Assembly: GCF_017591425.1 (NCBI RefSeq) | Contig: NW_024466607.1 | Coordinates: forward strand, 10,734,501-10,798,500 | Origin: Ochotona curzoniae | Taxonomy: Eukaryota; Chordata; Mammalia; Lagomorpha; Ochotonidae | Direction of reading: 5' to 3' | Length of the DNA stretch: 64,000 nt | Shown: in pieces, positions 30,756-41,801 of the stretch | Layout: every line of letters starts with the position of its first letter | Numbering within the stretch: position 1 is the first letter of the stretch | The notes under the pieces: model-generated | The model's input: the letters and a program-made list of their open reading frames with translations, nothing else | The model's database searches: none | What the model was told of the DNA's origin: nothing | Translations under genes and position numbers: made by a program

Positions 30756-33700
30756 TGAATCCTTTTGTGAGGGATCATGCCGAGCTGTGCTGCCGCCTGT
30801 CTTTCCTGGGGGGCGCTCTGTCTGCTGTACAGCCGCCATAGGGGAGAGCCATTGTGTTAGGTTGAGTGTGAGCTCGGCCAGGGCTGCCGCTGCCTGCGAG
30901 CCAAGCCCAGTGCATGGGAGCGGCCTTGAGGCAGCTCACGGCGTCTTACCAACTGGCAAGCCTTAGCCTGTGCCTCAGTGTGGCTGCAGTCATCTGACAG
31001 TGCCTTTGATGGAGGTGGCCTTATCAGTGTTACCCAGCGGGAAAGGAGCGTCGGGGTGTGCAAGAAAGTGACAGTTGGGAGCAAGCAGCACAGGTGACAC
31101 GCAGGCGTGGTGGTGTGGGCGGGGCACGCTGCCCAAGTCTGAGATGCCCACAGCTCATCTCGCCCTACGGATTTCTGCCTTGTGCTGGGTGGTAGATACT
31201 TGGCCCAGCTGCGCGAGGCATCCCAGTAAAATTATTCGGCCATGGCAAGGAAATCCCATCTCAAGTGTGAGCGTTCCAGTCCTGTGGCTTGGTCCTGTAC
31301 CTGACAAGCCCATGGCTCCGTTTTGGTGATTCTACTGAGCTTGCCCCTGCAGCGCTTATAGCTTTGGGGACTTTGTCTGCCCATCCTGCCCCACCCTGGT
31401 GACAGACCAAACTGAGCCGTTTCTGGAAAGCATAATATGGCCAAGATTAGGAAGTCCAGGAAGGGGTTAGAAAACCCTGCTTACCTAGCGACATTGCAGA
31501 CAGTGAAACAACCAAGCAGACACTGGGAGCCAGCCTCCCCTGGAAGGGCAGAGGAGGGCAGCCTCGCCAGATGCAGTGGGAAGCTGCTCCTGAGAGTGAG
31601 GTCAGCCTCGGGGAGGATGAAAAACCTTAGGCGGATCTCTGGGAAGGCCCTTGAGCAAACGCACACACCCACTCCCTAGGGTTCCTCAGAGTGCCAGACA
31701 CCTGTCACCACAGGACTTCCTGTGCCCCACGCCCCCTCCTGTGGGCAAGCAGTGGAACTGTTCACACATGGCATTTGCAGATTTCCGTAGTCACATTGTT
31801 ACCCAGTAAAGGATTAAGTGAGGATCTGAAATTGTGTGTGTGGGGGGGGTTAGTGGGGAGCAGAGCCACCCTGCAGAAGAGACACTTTGTATCCGGTGAG
31901 CTAGATTGTGTCTTCCAGAAGTGACAAAGATACCTAACTAATCTGGGGCCTCCCCTGTGGGTCCTGTTCATTTGCAGTTTGCCACAGAGCTCAAAGTGAA
32001 AAACTAGCGAGCTGTTGGAGCACTAGACCTGGCAGTGCCCTTGGTAAAGGGGGCCCCGCTTGGGGCACAGCTGAGAGGGCCTTTGGCAGCCGTGTTCTCT
32101 GCCTATGGGTCCCGGCCCTCTGGAGGCCTGGGAAAGCCCGCAGAAGCAGCCTGCTTGCCTGCCCGATGCCTCCAGGATGCGCTGTGCCCCGCGATCCTGG
32201 AGCAGGTGGCTCTGATCACGTGCAAGGAACATTTCCAGCCCCTGTCCTGCTGTAGGCTCCTTCAGGCCACCAGCTCGGCTCCAGCTAGAGCTAGAAGCGA
32301 GTTACAGTCCAGCAAAAGTCACTCAACTAGGTCACCCCCACACACCTGGCCCATCAGGCCCTGAGGGAGGGGGCGGGCAGTCCCCCACCAGGCCAAGAGC
32401 ACCAGGGGAGGCCTGCGTGTGCTGTTATCAAAGCCAAGAGAGGCCTCCTTTGGAGTGAACACCAGACACCTGAGCAGCAGGCAGGAGCCAGGGACGTGAT
32501 GCTTTTCTGGGACTCAGGCAAGGGCCACGTGAGTCAGCTAGAATCGGGAGCAAGGCTGTGAGAGTCCGGGTGGCTGGCCTTGCCAGCTGCTTCCACGTGG
32601 TCCTACAGATACCTGGCTCCCCTCAGCCTGAACCGTAGACACCTGGCAGAAGAAAAGTCACAAATCTGAGTGGAGTTGGTGGCAGGGCAGTGGGGAGGGA
32701 ATGCAATGGTGGTCAACCTTGGCATTGCTTTGCGAGGGTACCTGTGTGGGTGGAGGGGCTCATGGCTTGGGCCAGCTGATAGGATTCTCCCAGTAGGACA
32801 GCAGCTCTGCCTCTGGCCCCTGCGAGCTTGTGGCATGAGACCAACTCCAAGTGCCTTTATCTCAAGAGAAGGGTTCACAGCTGAGCTGGCACCATTCATT
32901 CAAGGTACAAAGGGCAGATTTACCAAGTTGGCTGCCCCCAAACACCTAGTGGGCATCAGCCATCTCCGGCCCTGCTGGGCTTCAGGTGTGGCCCTCAGTT
33001 TTACCTGAGAAGGTTTGCAAGGGCCTCCAGGTTTGTAGTACAGTCCAGAAAGAGGCTAGCCTTGGATGCCAGGGCGGTCTTGAACTGATTCTTAGCAGGA
33101 CACCCCCCATCTCCCATCCTCCTGAACCCACTGGTTAAAATGCAAACTTACAATGTGGGAATGGAGATGGAATTAGCAAGTGCCTTAGTCCGTGAAACCA
33201 TAGCAGTACCAGAAAAGGATTTAGGGGGAGGTATAATCTCTTGAAATAAGTAACCCCACCCCTGACTCCAGTCCCTGATTTAAATTAAAAAAAAAACAAA
33301 AAAACAAAAAAAAAAACCTGCCAGTATTGCCATTGACTTGTGAAAAAAAGGACCCCGATTTGAGGGGTTGAAACACTAACATCAGGAATGGCACTGCTGG
33401 TGCGGCCCATGGAAAGGCGTACCCAAAGTTCACAGGGGACCAAGCTTGCTGAAATGAAATGGTGCCCAGAGAATAAAGCTGTTTAAGGAGTCGACTGGGA
33501 AAGTTTGTATTCTATCACCCCCTTGTGGCCATTTTAAAAACTTGCCGCCTGCGTGCGTGATGAAGGCTTCAGCTGGCGCAGTCCCCGCTAAAGGCAGCCT
33601 CTGACAGGTTTGATTTTATCCTCCTGCACATGTTATACGGAAGCTGCTTTGGGCTGTCACTTAGAGCAAATCCATTTGCTTTTACCTTACACAGCGTTTT

Positions 33701-34078
33701 TGTGGTCTTGTCGTGGGGCATATAAAACAGCCCCTCCCCCCATGCTTCCACACTGCCCACAGAAGGTATTTAAACACCGAGATGGTTGTGGTTTATGGCC
33801 CCCGGGGATGGTCACTGAGCTAGGAAACACTGTCACTTGTTGAGAAAAGAGATCTGGAGTGTGGGCACGCAGCCTCACATGGCGTTTTCCCAATGTGAAC
33901 CTCTGCCCTGGACCAAGACGTAGGTTCTGCACCTTTTACTGTTATTTTTGGCTGTTGGAGGGGCAACCGTTTGGCGGGTCTCCTGAGGACTTCAGTCTGC
34001 AGAAAGCAGTAGGCAGTGTCCACAGCCCTGGACCACAAGGTAGGATGATTCTCTTATAGAACCCGGAGCAAAACGCAA
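30756..34078. other. Repeat-free intergenic sequence downstream of EIF1B
   Basis: About 3.3 kb without any SINE or L1, unusual for this window. The base composition is moderately GC-rich. Several open frames (84-112 codons) are seen, but none has a recognisable domain or splice structure. An A-rich run with C interruptions lies at 33287-33317. Confidence 0.5.
33516..33530 (-). promoter_or_regulatory. CTCF-like motif
   Basis: On the minus strand the sequence reads GGCCACAAGGGGGTG, close to the CTCF core CCACNAGGGGGCGC with a T for the last core C. A single motif match; binding is untested. Confidence 0.4.
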
Positions 34079-34212
34079 TCATGGGTAACAGTGGGCCGTG
34101 GGTAACACGGTGGGCCGTGGTAACAGTGGGCCGTGGGTAACAGTGGGCCGTGGGTAACACTGGGCCGTGGGTAACACTGGGTCGTGGGAAACAGTGGGCC
34201 GTGGGTAACACA
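34079..34212 (+). repeat. Minisatellite, 17-bp unit
   Basis: Seven imperfect tandem copies of a cagtgggccgtgggtaa-type unit, with small variants (ggtgggccgtgg, actgggtcgtggg). The GGG-rich units could also fold into G-quadruplexes. Confidence 0.92.
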
Positions 34213-34369
34213 GCCCTCGGCCGTCTCACCTGAACAGAGGTTACTGAGAGCAACAAAGAACCTGAAGATGGCTCCTGAGCCAATGCCATCATCGAGAGGG
34301 GCATGGTGGGGGCACCCCAGTGAGCATCTTCCCATGAGGTGTTAAGAGGTTGTTAGAAAATGTACTCTT

Positions 34370-34652
34370 TTTAATAATTTGTTTGAAAAGTGGAGCTAGA
34401 GTCAGAGCAAGAGGAAGAAAGTGGGAGAAAGAAGGCGCTTCCATCTGCAGTCTCATTCCCCACATTCAGCCTGGGCGAGGCTGAAGCCAGGAGCCAGGAG
34501 CCAGGATCTGTGTCTGGATCTCCCAGGGAAATGGTAGAGGCCCGAGGCTTTTGCAATTGTATTAGCAGGAAGCAGCATTGGAGAGAGAGCAACCGGGCCT
34601 CGAACTGGAACCTGTGTGGGAACTCACAAGCACAAATTCCACCTGCTGCATA
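34370..34652 (-). mobile_element. CSINE, old copy
   Basis: Tail side aataatttgtttgaaaagtggag, body ctgaagccaggagccagg (that segment doubled), head side cacaaattccacctgctgca. An old, diverged minus-strand copy. Confidence 0.6.
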
Positions 34653-34666
34653 GAAACATCTCCTTT

Positions 34667-34981
34667 GGGCCTAGCACGGTAGCCTAGTGGCTAAAGTCTT
34701 CATCTTGAACATGCCGGGATTCCATATGGGCGCTGGTTCTATTCCCGGCAGCCCTGCTTCTCATCCAGCTCCCTGCTTGTGGTCTGGGAAAGCAGTTGAG
34801 GACGGCCCAAAGCTTTGGACCCTGCACCCGGAAGAAGCTCCTGGCTTCTGGCTTCAGGTCAGCTCAGCTGCAGCCATTGCGGCCGCTTGGGGAGTGAACC
34901 AGCGGATGGGAGATGTTCCTCTCTGTCTCCCCCCTCTATGTCTGTCTTTCCAATAAACATAAAATAAATCTTTTTAAAAAA
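34667..34981 (+). mobile_element. CSINE
   Basis: Head gggcctagcacggtagcctagtgg, tail cataaaataaatctttttaaaaaa. A second SINE follows within 12 bases. Confidence 0.93.
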
Positions 34982-34992
34982 CTGCTCCCCTC

Positions 34993-35329
34993 GGGCCCGG
35001 CGCGGTGGCGCAGTGGTTAAGGTCCTTGCCTTGCACGCCCAGGATCCCATATGGGCGCCGGTTCTATCCCGGCTGCTCCACTTCCCTTCCAGCTCCCTGC
35101 CTGTGGCCTGGGAAAGTAGTCGAGGATGGCCCAAAGCCTTGGGACCCTGCACCTGTGTGGGAGACCCGGAAGAGGTTCCTGGATCCTGGCTTCGGATCGG
35201 CATAGTATCGGCCCGTTGCGCTCACTTGGGGAGTGAATCATCGGACGGAAGATCTTCCTCTCTGTCTCTCCTCTCTGTATATCCGCCTTTCCAATGAAAA
35301 AATAATAAAAATAAATCTTTAAAAAAAAA
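34993..35329 (+). mobile_element. CSINE, young copy adjacent to another SINE
   Basis: Young-type head gggcccggcgcggtggcgcag. The short flank actgctcccctc precedes it and atgctcccctc follows its tail, so it landed at the end of the preceding SINE's A-tail. Slightly older than the 22793 copy, to judge by scattered changes. Confidence 0.94.
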
Positions 35330-35356
35330 TGCTCCCCTCCTTTTAAATGTAGAGGA

Positions 35357-35672
35357 TTTTTAAAAAGATTTATTTTATTTTTATTGGAAAGGTAGATTTA
35401 CAGAGAGAAGGAGAGAAAAAAACATCTGCTATCCCCCAAGTGGCTGCAATGGCTGGAGCTAAATGGATCCGAAGTCAGGAGCCCGGAGCCTCTTCCAGGT
35501 CTGCCATGCAGGTGCAGGATCCCAAGGACTTGGGCCGGCCTCAACTGCTTTCCCAGGCCACAAGCAGGGAGCTGGAAGGGAAGTGGAGCAGCCGGGACAT
35601 GAACCGGCACCTGTATGGGATCCTGTCACGTGTAAGACGAGAATTTAGCCACTAGGCTCCTGTGCCAGGCCC
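35357..35672 (-). mobile_element. CSINE
   Basis: Tail side taaaaagatttattttatttttattgg, head side ccactaggctcctgtgccaggccc. A full-length minus-strand copy. Confidence 0.92.
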
Positions 35673-36469
35673 TAAATTTACAGTTTCTTAACAGATGCTT
35701 TGGATTTCTGCATCTTATCAAGCACCGTGTCTCATTTCCTCCTTTCTCCGGCATCAATAGCAAAGACAACGAATTTCTTTTTGAACCCCTGTGTCTGAAG
35801 TCCTGCCTCAAGGCTTGAGATGGCGGGAGCTGACGGAATTCTCTCTGTGGGTCTGTGACCCAGCACAGATTCCCTGGCCTCTCCTGCCATCCTCAGCTCG
35901 GCGCCAGCACACCTGCCCCAGGAACCAAGGCAGCCAAGAACACGGGCTTGCACTCTCCCTCCCCTTCCTGGGTGGAGGGAGCTTTGCCTTGTCCAGCCAC
36001 GGCGCTTCCTGAACCACCTTCTCTCGCTCAACACACTCCTGGCACCTCTGTGAGCTCTTCTTGAGTGTACCCACCCGTGTCCTGGGCACACTCGCCTCCA
36101 TCCGTTACCCCGTCTCCTGTTTCTTCCTTTCCGGCCACCCATTTTCAGCAGCAGCATTCTCTTCTACCCTCCAGTTTTCAAAGAGCATAGGAAACCTCCT
36201 GACGTCATTGCCTCGGCTAGCTCAGGCTGAGCCTGGCTGCTGTAGACGTGTCCATTCCCTCCTCCACTCCCAAACCCCTTCCCTGTTCGGCCTCGGGAGC
36301 GCTGGGCACCCCCTCCACATAATGGCTCAAGCCTAACACATCACCATCTTGGGTTTCCCCCTTGATGGCCCAAACAATCTACTCAAGTCATGCTGTTTCT
36401 ACATGTTCTCCCGCTTTCTCCCAGCCCGTCTGCTGCCCACAGCCCCCCTTGTCCAAGCCCCTGCTTCAG
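35673..36469. other. Intergenic pyrimidine-rich sequence
   Basis: CT-rich on the + strand. Parts near 36050-36450 are reminiscent of ancient L2-type sequence, but the match is too weak to annotate. A 141-codon minus-strand frame at 35732-36157 has no known domain. Confidence 0.4.
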
Positions 36470-36705
36470 GACTCAGCTGCTCCATTTCCCATCCACTTTC
36501 CCTGTTTGTGGACTGGGAATGCTGCAGAAGATGGCCCTGCATGCACGTGGGAGATCCAGATGAAGCTCCTGGCTCCTGGTTTCAGATCAACTCAGCTCTA
36601 GTCGTTGAGGCCATTTGGGGAGTGAACCAGCAAATGGAAGATCTTTCTCTGTCTCTCCTGTAAAATCTGCTTTCCAATAAAAATAAATAGATCTTTTTAA
36701 AAATC
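36470..36705 (+). mobile_element. CSINE, 5'-truncated
   Basis: Starts within the body (cagctgctccatttcccatcc) and keeps the 3' half through ccaataaaaataaatagatc. No tRNA-like head. Confidence 0.85.
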
Positions 36706-37435
36706 AAAAATTGCATCAGTTCTCTGCACAAGAATCTACGGGCCTCCGTGACACAGCAGTTTTAAACACCCCAGCAGATCCCGCACAACTGCCCTCCCGC
36801 ACCTCCACCACCGCAGCCTGTCTCACGCTCCCCTGTGCTCACACCCGTTTCCCCTGCCTGAGCTGCTCTGCCCCGCCTCCTCCTCTTGCCCCAGGGAGTT
36901 AACACCGACCCCCTGCACACCTCACCCCGGCAGTCCTTAACCAATGACCGCTGGCAGCCGGGGGGCAAGAAGCCATGCAAGCACATTCTGCCGGGGCACC
37001 AGAATTCCCCAGCGTTGAGAAGCCCATCAATCAAGCAACCTTTTTTGTCCTCCTTCCCTCCCCTCTGCCAGCCGGTCCCCTCCCTCCCTGGCCCGCCCTC
37101 CTCCTTTGCCCCTCCCCCCCCCCGTTCCCCCTTCTTTTTCCTCCCCTTCCAATCCCTCCGGGCTCAGCTGCCATTCCAGCTTGCTGGGCCCCCGCAGGTG
37201 CTGGCTCACATACTGAGGTCCCTGCGCTCACCTCAGGGACCCTCACGGAGTTTTGCCTCCTCACTTTGGCCTGGTCTAACCCCCAAATTTGCAGCTATTT
37301 AGGAGCAAGCTAGTAGATGGGACTTGTCTTTACCTCCCCTCTCCAACAAAAATGACAAAAAAAAAATGTTAAACACACACATATATAGTACTTGAGGATA
37401 TCAGATGTTAACTTATTTCCTTGAAGATAGATTTT
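36706..37435. other. Intergenic sequence with a C-rich tract
   Basis: Pyrimidine-rich from about 37040 to 37160, with a C12 run near 37116. Open frames here (up to 138 codons) follow the skewed composition. No repeat family or exon recognised. Confidence 0.45.
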
Positions 37436-37744
37436 TCTTTTTTAAAGATTTATTTATTTTTACTGGAAAGTCAGATATACAGAGAGGAGGAGAGACAGAG
37501 AGGAAGATCTTCTGTCCTATGATTCACTCCCCAAGTACCACAGTGGCTGGAGCTGAGCTGATCTGAAGCCAGGAGCTTCTTCCAGGTCTCCCACGTGGGT
37601 GCAGGGTCCCAAGATTTTGGGCTGTTCTCTACTGCTTTCCCAGGCCACAAGCAGGGAGCTGGATGAGAAGCAGGACTGGCGACCATATGGGATACCTGCG
37701 CATTCAAGGCAAGAAATTTAGCCACTAGGCTACCGCACCAGGCC
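37436..37744 (-). mobile_element. CSINE
   Basis: Flanked by gaagatagatttttctt on the left and aaagatatatttttctt on the right, a slightly decayed duplication. A short body deletion removes part of the cattaggattagaacc region. Confidence 0.92.
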
Positions 37745-38159
37745 AAAGATATATTTTTCTTGCAAACCTCTTGTTCTCCTTAGCTTTTCATTTCTCCTAA
37801 TGTCCCAGGAATGGCTCTTCCTCATTGAACATTAAATCCCCACGCAGGTTTATTTTGCAGTGGGGAAATGGTGGTGTAGTACCTTTCTATGGCCAGTAGA
37901 TGGTGCTGTTGCCTGGTATAAGACCAGTCTTAAACTTGCTGTATAGAGTACCTTCTCAGGTACTCCAGGCACTTGGGAAAAATCTCAATGCATCCAAACT
38001 TTGACAATGAACAGAGAACCATCCAGGGCACCTCAGAGGACCCCTAGTTCCATAGGCCCAGGGGCTTCTGGGAGGACGAGGTGCTTCTCTTGGGACAGTC
38101 ACTGGGCTGGCTTAGCTTAGAAGGCAGGTGAACAATTCTTACAAGAGTTACGAAGTTTA
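37745..38159. other. Intergenic sequence
   Basis: Unique-looking; contains the CTCF-like motif at 37893-37906 and nothing else recognised. Confidence 0.5.
37893..37906 (+). promoter_or_regulatory. CTCF-like motif
   Basis: CCAGTAGATGGTGC in the context tggCCAGTAGATGGTGCTg fits CCASYAGRKGGC with one mismatch (T for the last C). Candidate only. Confidence 0.4.
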
Positions 38160-38430
38160 AGATCTGGGCTGTTGCAGCAAGCTAAGCCTCCACCTGAAGT
38201 GCCAGTTCAAATCCCAGTTGCTCCACTTCTAATTCAGCTCTCTGTTCTGTTGATGGCCTGGCCTGGGAAGGCAGTGTAAGATGGCCCAAGTCCTTGGGCC
38301 CCTGGAAGAAGTCTCTGGTTCCTGGCTTCAGACTGAGCCAGGTAGAACCATTACAGCCATTCAGGGAATGAACCAGCAGGTGGAATATCCTCTCGCTCCT
38401 TCTCTAACTTTGCTTTTCAAATAAAAGGCA
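38160..38430 (+). mobile_element. CSINE, old copy
   Basis: Old head (ctgggctgttgcagcaagctaagcc), body ggcctgggaaggcagtgtaagatggcccaagtcc in diverged form, end tgcttttcaaataaaag. Confidence 0.75.
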
Positions 38431-38716
38431 CCCCCATATGCTTGAAACTACCTCCCTCACTCACACAGGTGACCTGTGCTCACTCCTCAGCCCCCCGTGC
38501 ACCCCCGGGGGTAGGGGTTGTGAGCGACAACCACCTGGTGATGCAATTGAAAGGCAGGTCTCCCTGACCTGGGAAACCGGAGTGGGTGGGAGTTGATGTT
38601 TTTCTTCTGAGCTGGCACTGAAGGTCTGCCCACAGCACTTGGAGGAGTGAGGGATCATGGCAGTGCAGAGGTAAAGATAAGCATTAAGGCAGTTGCCTGA
38701 AAGAATTTTCCAGGAT

Positions 38717-39060
38717 GGGGCCAAGTGTAGTAGACTAGCAGCTAAAGATTTCGCCTTGCACATGCCAGGTTCCCATATGGGAGCCGGTTCTAATCCCAGC
38801 GGCCCCGCTTCCCACCCAGCTCCCTGCTTGTGCCCTGGGAAAGGAGCTGAGGATGGTCCTTGGGACTCTGCACCTGCATGGGAGACCCGGAAGAGGCTCT
38901 TGGCTCCTGGCTTTGGATCGGCTTAGTTCTGGATATTGCAGCCACTTGCAGAGTTAATCATCAGATAGAAGATCTTCCTCTCTGTCTCTCCTCCTCTCTG
39001 TATATCTGCCTTTCCAATAAAAATAATAAATAAATCTTTAAAATCAAACAAACAAACAAA
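38717..39060 (+). mobile_element. CSINE
   Basis: Head ggggccaagtgtagtagactagcagc; the tail is expanded into caaacaaacaaacaaaa. The C-rich minisatellite begins less than 100 bases further on. Confidence 0.92.
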
Positions 39061-39134
39061 AAAGATGTTCCCAGTTTGTAAGACCAGAGGCTTTGCATTC
39101 AAACGCAGCAGCCACTGCAACCCCGCCACCATCC

Positions 39135-40115
39135 CTGCCTCCCAGCAGGAGGTACCCTGCAGCCAGCTCACCCCATCCCAGCCTCCCTTTCCTCCCCCAG
39201 AACTGACTTTGGCACACTCAGCTCATCCCTCCCAGCCCGCCAGCATGTGGTACACTGCAGCCAAACCACCCCCAAATAGCCTCTCTTCCTCTACCAGCAC
39301 TGACTTAGGTATAACCAGCTCACCCCTCCCATCTCCTCTCCCAGCCGGCTGCACCCTGCAGCAAGCTCACCCCCTCACAGACTCCTCATGTGGCAGGCTG
39401 AAGCCAGTTCACCCACTCCCAGCCTCACAGCAGGGGACTATATCCAAATCACAACCTCCCAGCTAGCCATCAGGTGGTGCCCTGCAGACAGCTCATCCTC
39501 TTCCAGACTGCCAGCAGGTGGCACACTACAGCCAACTCACCACCTCTCAACAGGCAGTAGGCGGTGCCCTGCAGCCAGATCACCCTTCCCAGCCTCCCTT
39601 TCCTCTCCCAGCAGGTGGCACATACCCGCCAGCTCATCCCCTCTTAACCTTCCAGTGGAGGTGCACAGATAGCCAGCTCACCCTTCCCAGCCTTCCAGCA
39701 CTGCACACTACAGCCAGCTCAACCCCTCCCAGGCTCCCAGCAGGTGGTACCCTGCAGCCAGCTCACCCCACCAACCTGCCAGCAAATAGCACCCTGCAGC
39801 CAGCTCATCCTCTCCCAGCTCCAGTAAGTGGTGCCCTGCACCCAACCCTCCCCCTCTCATCCTCACAGCAGGGTGAGCACTGCAGCCAGCACACCCCTTC
39901 CCAGCCTCCTTTTCCTCTACCAGGACTATCTTAGGTACAGCCAGCTCACCCTCTCCCACCCTGCCAGCAGGTGGCACCCTGCACCTCAACTCACCCCCTC
40001 CCAGCCTCCTTCTCCTCTCTCAGCATGTGGCACACTGTAGCCAGCTCACCCCCTCCCAACCTGCCAGCATGTGGTACCCTGCAGCCAGCTCCCTCCCTCC
40101 CCAGTACTGACAGCC
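39135..40115 (+). repeat. Degenerate minisatellite (about 1 kb) with CTCF-like units
   Basis: Roughly twenty imperfect tandem units built around ccagcaggtggcaccctgc, agccagctcacc and cctcccagcc blocks. Unit length varies around 40-60 bp. A longer repeat containing ctttcctc(c)-type blocks recurs near 39187, 39597, 39909 and 40010, indicating a higher-order structure. The bias opens long frames on both strands, which are not genes. Units at 39511-39522, 39608-39619 and 39964-39975 match the CTCF core CCASYAGRKGGC exactly; 39737-39748 differs by one base. Confidence 0.88.
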
Positions 40116-41463
40116 TCACAGCCTAGGGACTCTGACCTGCGTGAAGGGTTGTCCATGAAATACTCCACTTGGCCCCAAAATGGTACTGTGGACCTTGGAG
40201 TAGAACCCCAGGGCCCCCTGCTGGGCGCTCATGGAGATGGCTTAGGGAATGTTCTCCGAACTTGCCTGCTCATTGGAATGATCTGGGATACTGTGGGGAA
40301 GGGCAGACTCCAGAGACCAGCATCTGTGGCACCTCTGAGGATGGGGAGCAGCCTGGATGTTCAGCAAGTGTTCCGAGGAGGGGGAGTTTTTAAAACCTGG
40401 CCAAGCTGGAATTTCTTGTTCCAGCTTGCAGGAAAGAACAATGTGGGGGCGCGGGGGTGAGGGGTGGGAGGGAGACTTGTCTCTCTTCTGGCATTCTTGG
40501 AAAGGGGCTGTCTGTCTGAAGTAGCAATGCTTAAGAGGGGGTGAAGGAAGCCGAGACAGGCAGTCTCGATGCTCCGGTGGACGGCAGAAGGAGAGGAGGC
40601 AGGGACGTGTCACCAGATGGGGACCACAAAGCCTCTAAGAAAGGGGGTCTTGGGTGGCCCCCACACTTCCACACAAGGGACATCCACTCCCCAGGAAGGC
40701 AGGTGTGGGGTGTCCTGCCTGGCCATGCGAAGCTGCACACACAGATATCCTAGGCTGCTGTCTGCCTCTAATTCTGCCAGCATGAGCAAATGGAGGAAAA
40801 ATCTGTGAGATCATGCAGAGGGTACAGTTTGGCCCAAGGCTTTTGATTATAATTGCATCACAAATTAGTCTAAGAACACCCTCCCTCCTAGCAATTCCAA
40901 TCCTGGGTATCGATGCCAAAAAGTACTCAATGGCTTCCTGCTGCTCGAGGCCTGGAACATTCTGCCATACCCAACAGGAGCCTGAATGGTTCAAGACATC
41001 AGAACTGGGGAGGATTTAGGCAGGCCTGGAGCTGGAGGCAGCCAGCTGAGCTGTGTGATCAGAACACACACTGACAATGGAAGCTGGCACAGGGGGTGGC
41101 AGTGAGGCAGGCAAGTGAACGTTAGAGCCTCTGAGGGGGCAGTCAGGAGCCTGGATGTGAGTTGAGGCATTGCTGCCACCCGGACAGGAGGGCAGCACGG
41201 TTTGATTGCTTCCAAGGAGCTGATTCTGGCTACTTTGCAACTAGATGGAGGGTGGGCAGCAAGTGCAGAGACGGGGGGACCCATGAGAGGCTCCTGGATG
41301 GGCCGGGCAGGATGGTGGTGGCAAAGAGGCTGAGAAATGGGTGGATTTGGGGCTTTACTTCAAGTGAGGGTTTCAGACTTGTGAGTCTATCTCCTTTAAT
41401 GCTCTGGACTACGAAGATACTTCCAAATGTTGTGGGAAATGGAAGTGAAAGATGAATGTTGGT
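40116..41463. other. Intergenic sequence
   Basis: Unique-looking except for a short L1-like stretch at 40830-40940. No exon recognised; open frames of about 100-129 codons at 40071-40613 are on both strands and lack domains. Confidence 0.5.
40830..40940 (+). mobile_element. Short L1 ORF2-like fragment
   Basis: ctagcaattccaatcctggg followed by tatcgatgccaaaaag resembles the L1 ORF2 3' region, as does the sequence before it. Too short to be certain. Confidence 0.4.
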
Positions 41464-41801
41464 GGGCCCAGCATGATGGCTCAATTGGCTAACCCTCCCC
41501 TTCAAAGCTCCGGGATCCCATGGGGGTTGCCAGTTCGTGTCCCTGCTGCTACATGTCCCATCCAGCTCCCTGCTTAGGGCTTGAGAAACTAGTGGAGGAT
41601 GGTCCAAAGCTTTGGGACCCTGTACCCACGCTGGAGACCCAGAAGTTCCTGGCTCCTGGATTCTGGCTGCCAATCAGCTCGGCTCCAGTCATTGTGGCCA
41701 TTCGGGGAGTGAACCAGAAGATGGAAAATCTTTCTGTCTCTCCTTCTCTCTGCAAATCTTCCTTTCCAATTAAAAAAAAAATCCTTAAGAAAAAAAAAAG
41801 A
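41464..41801 (+). mobile_element. CSINE
   Basis: Head gggcccagcatgatggctcaattggctaa, the same head type as at 19660. The tail is expanded with two A-runs. Confidence 0.92.

Noticed and set aside
34079..34212. Regular repeats considered as a CRISPR-like array
   Set aside because: Direct tandem units without spacers in a mammalian genome; it is a minisatellite.
39065..40040. Long proline/serine-rich open frames on both strands
   Set aside because: Produced by the C-rich minisatellite; the repeat units explain the peptide repeats.
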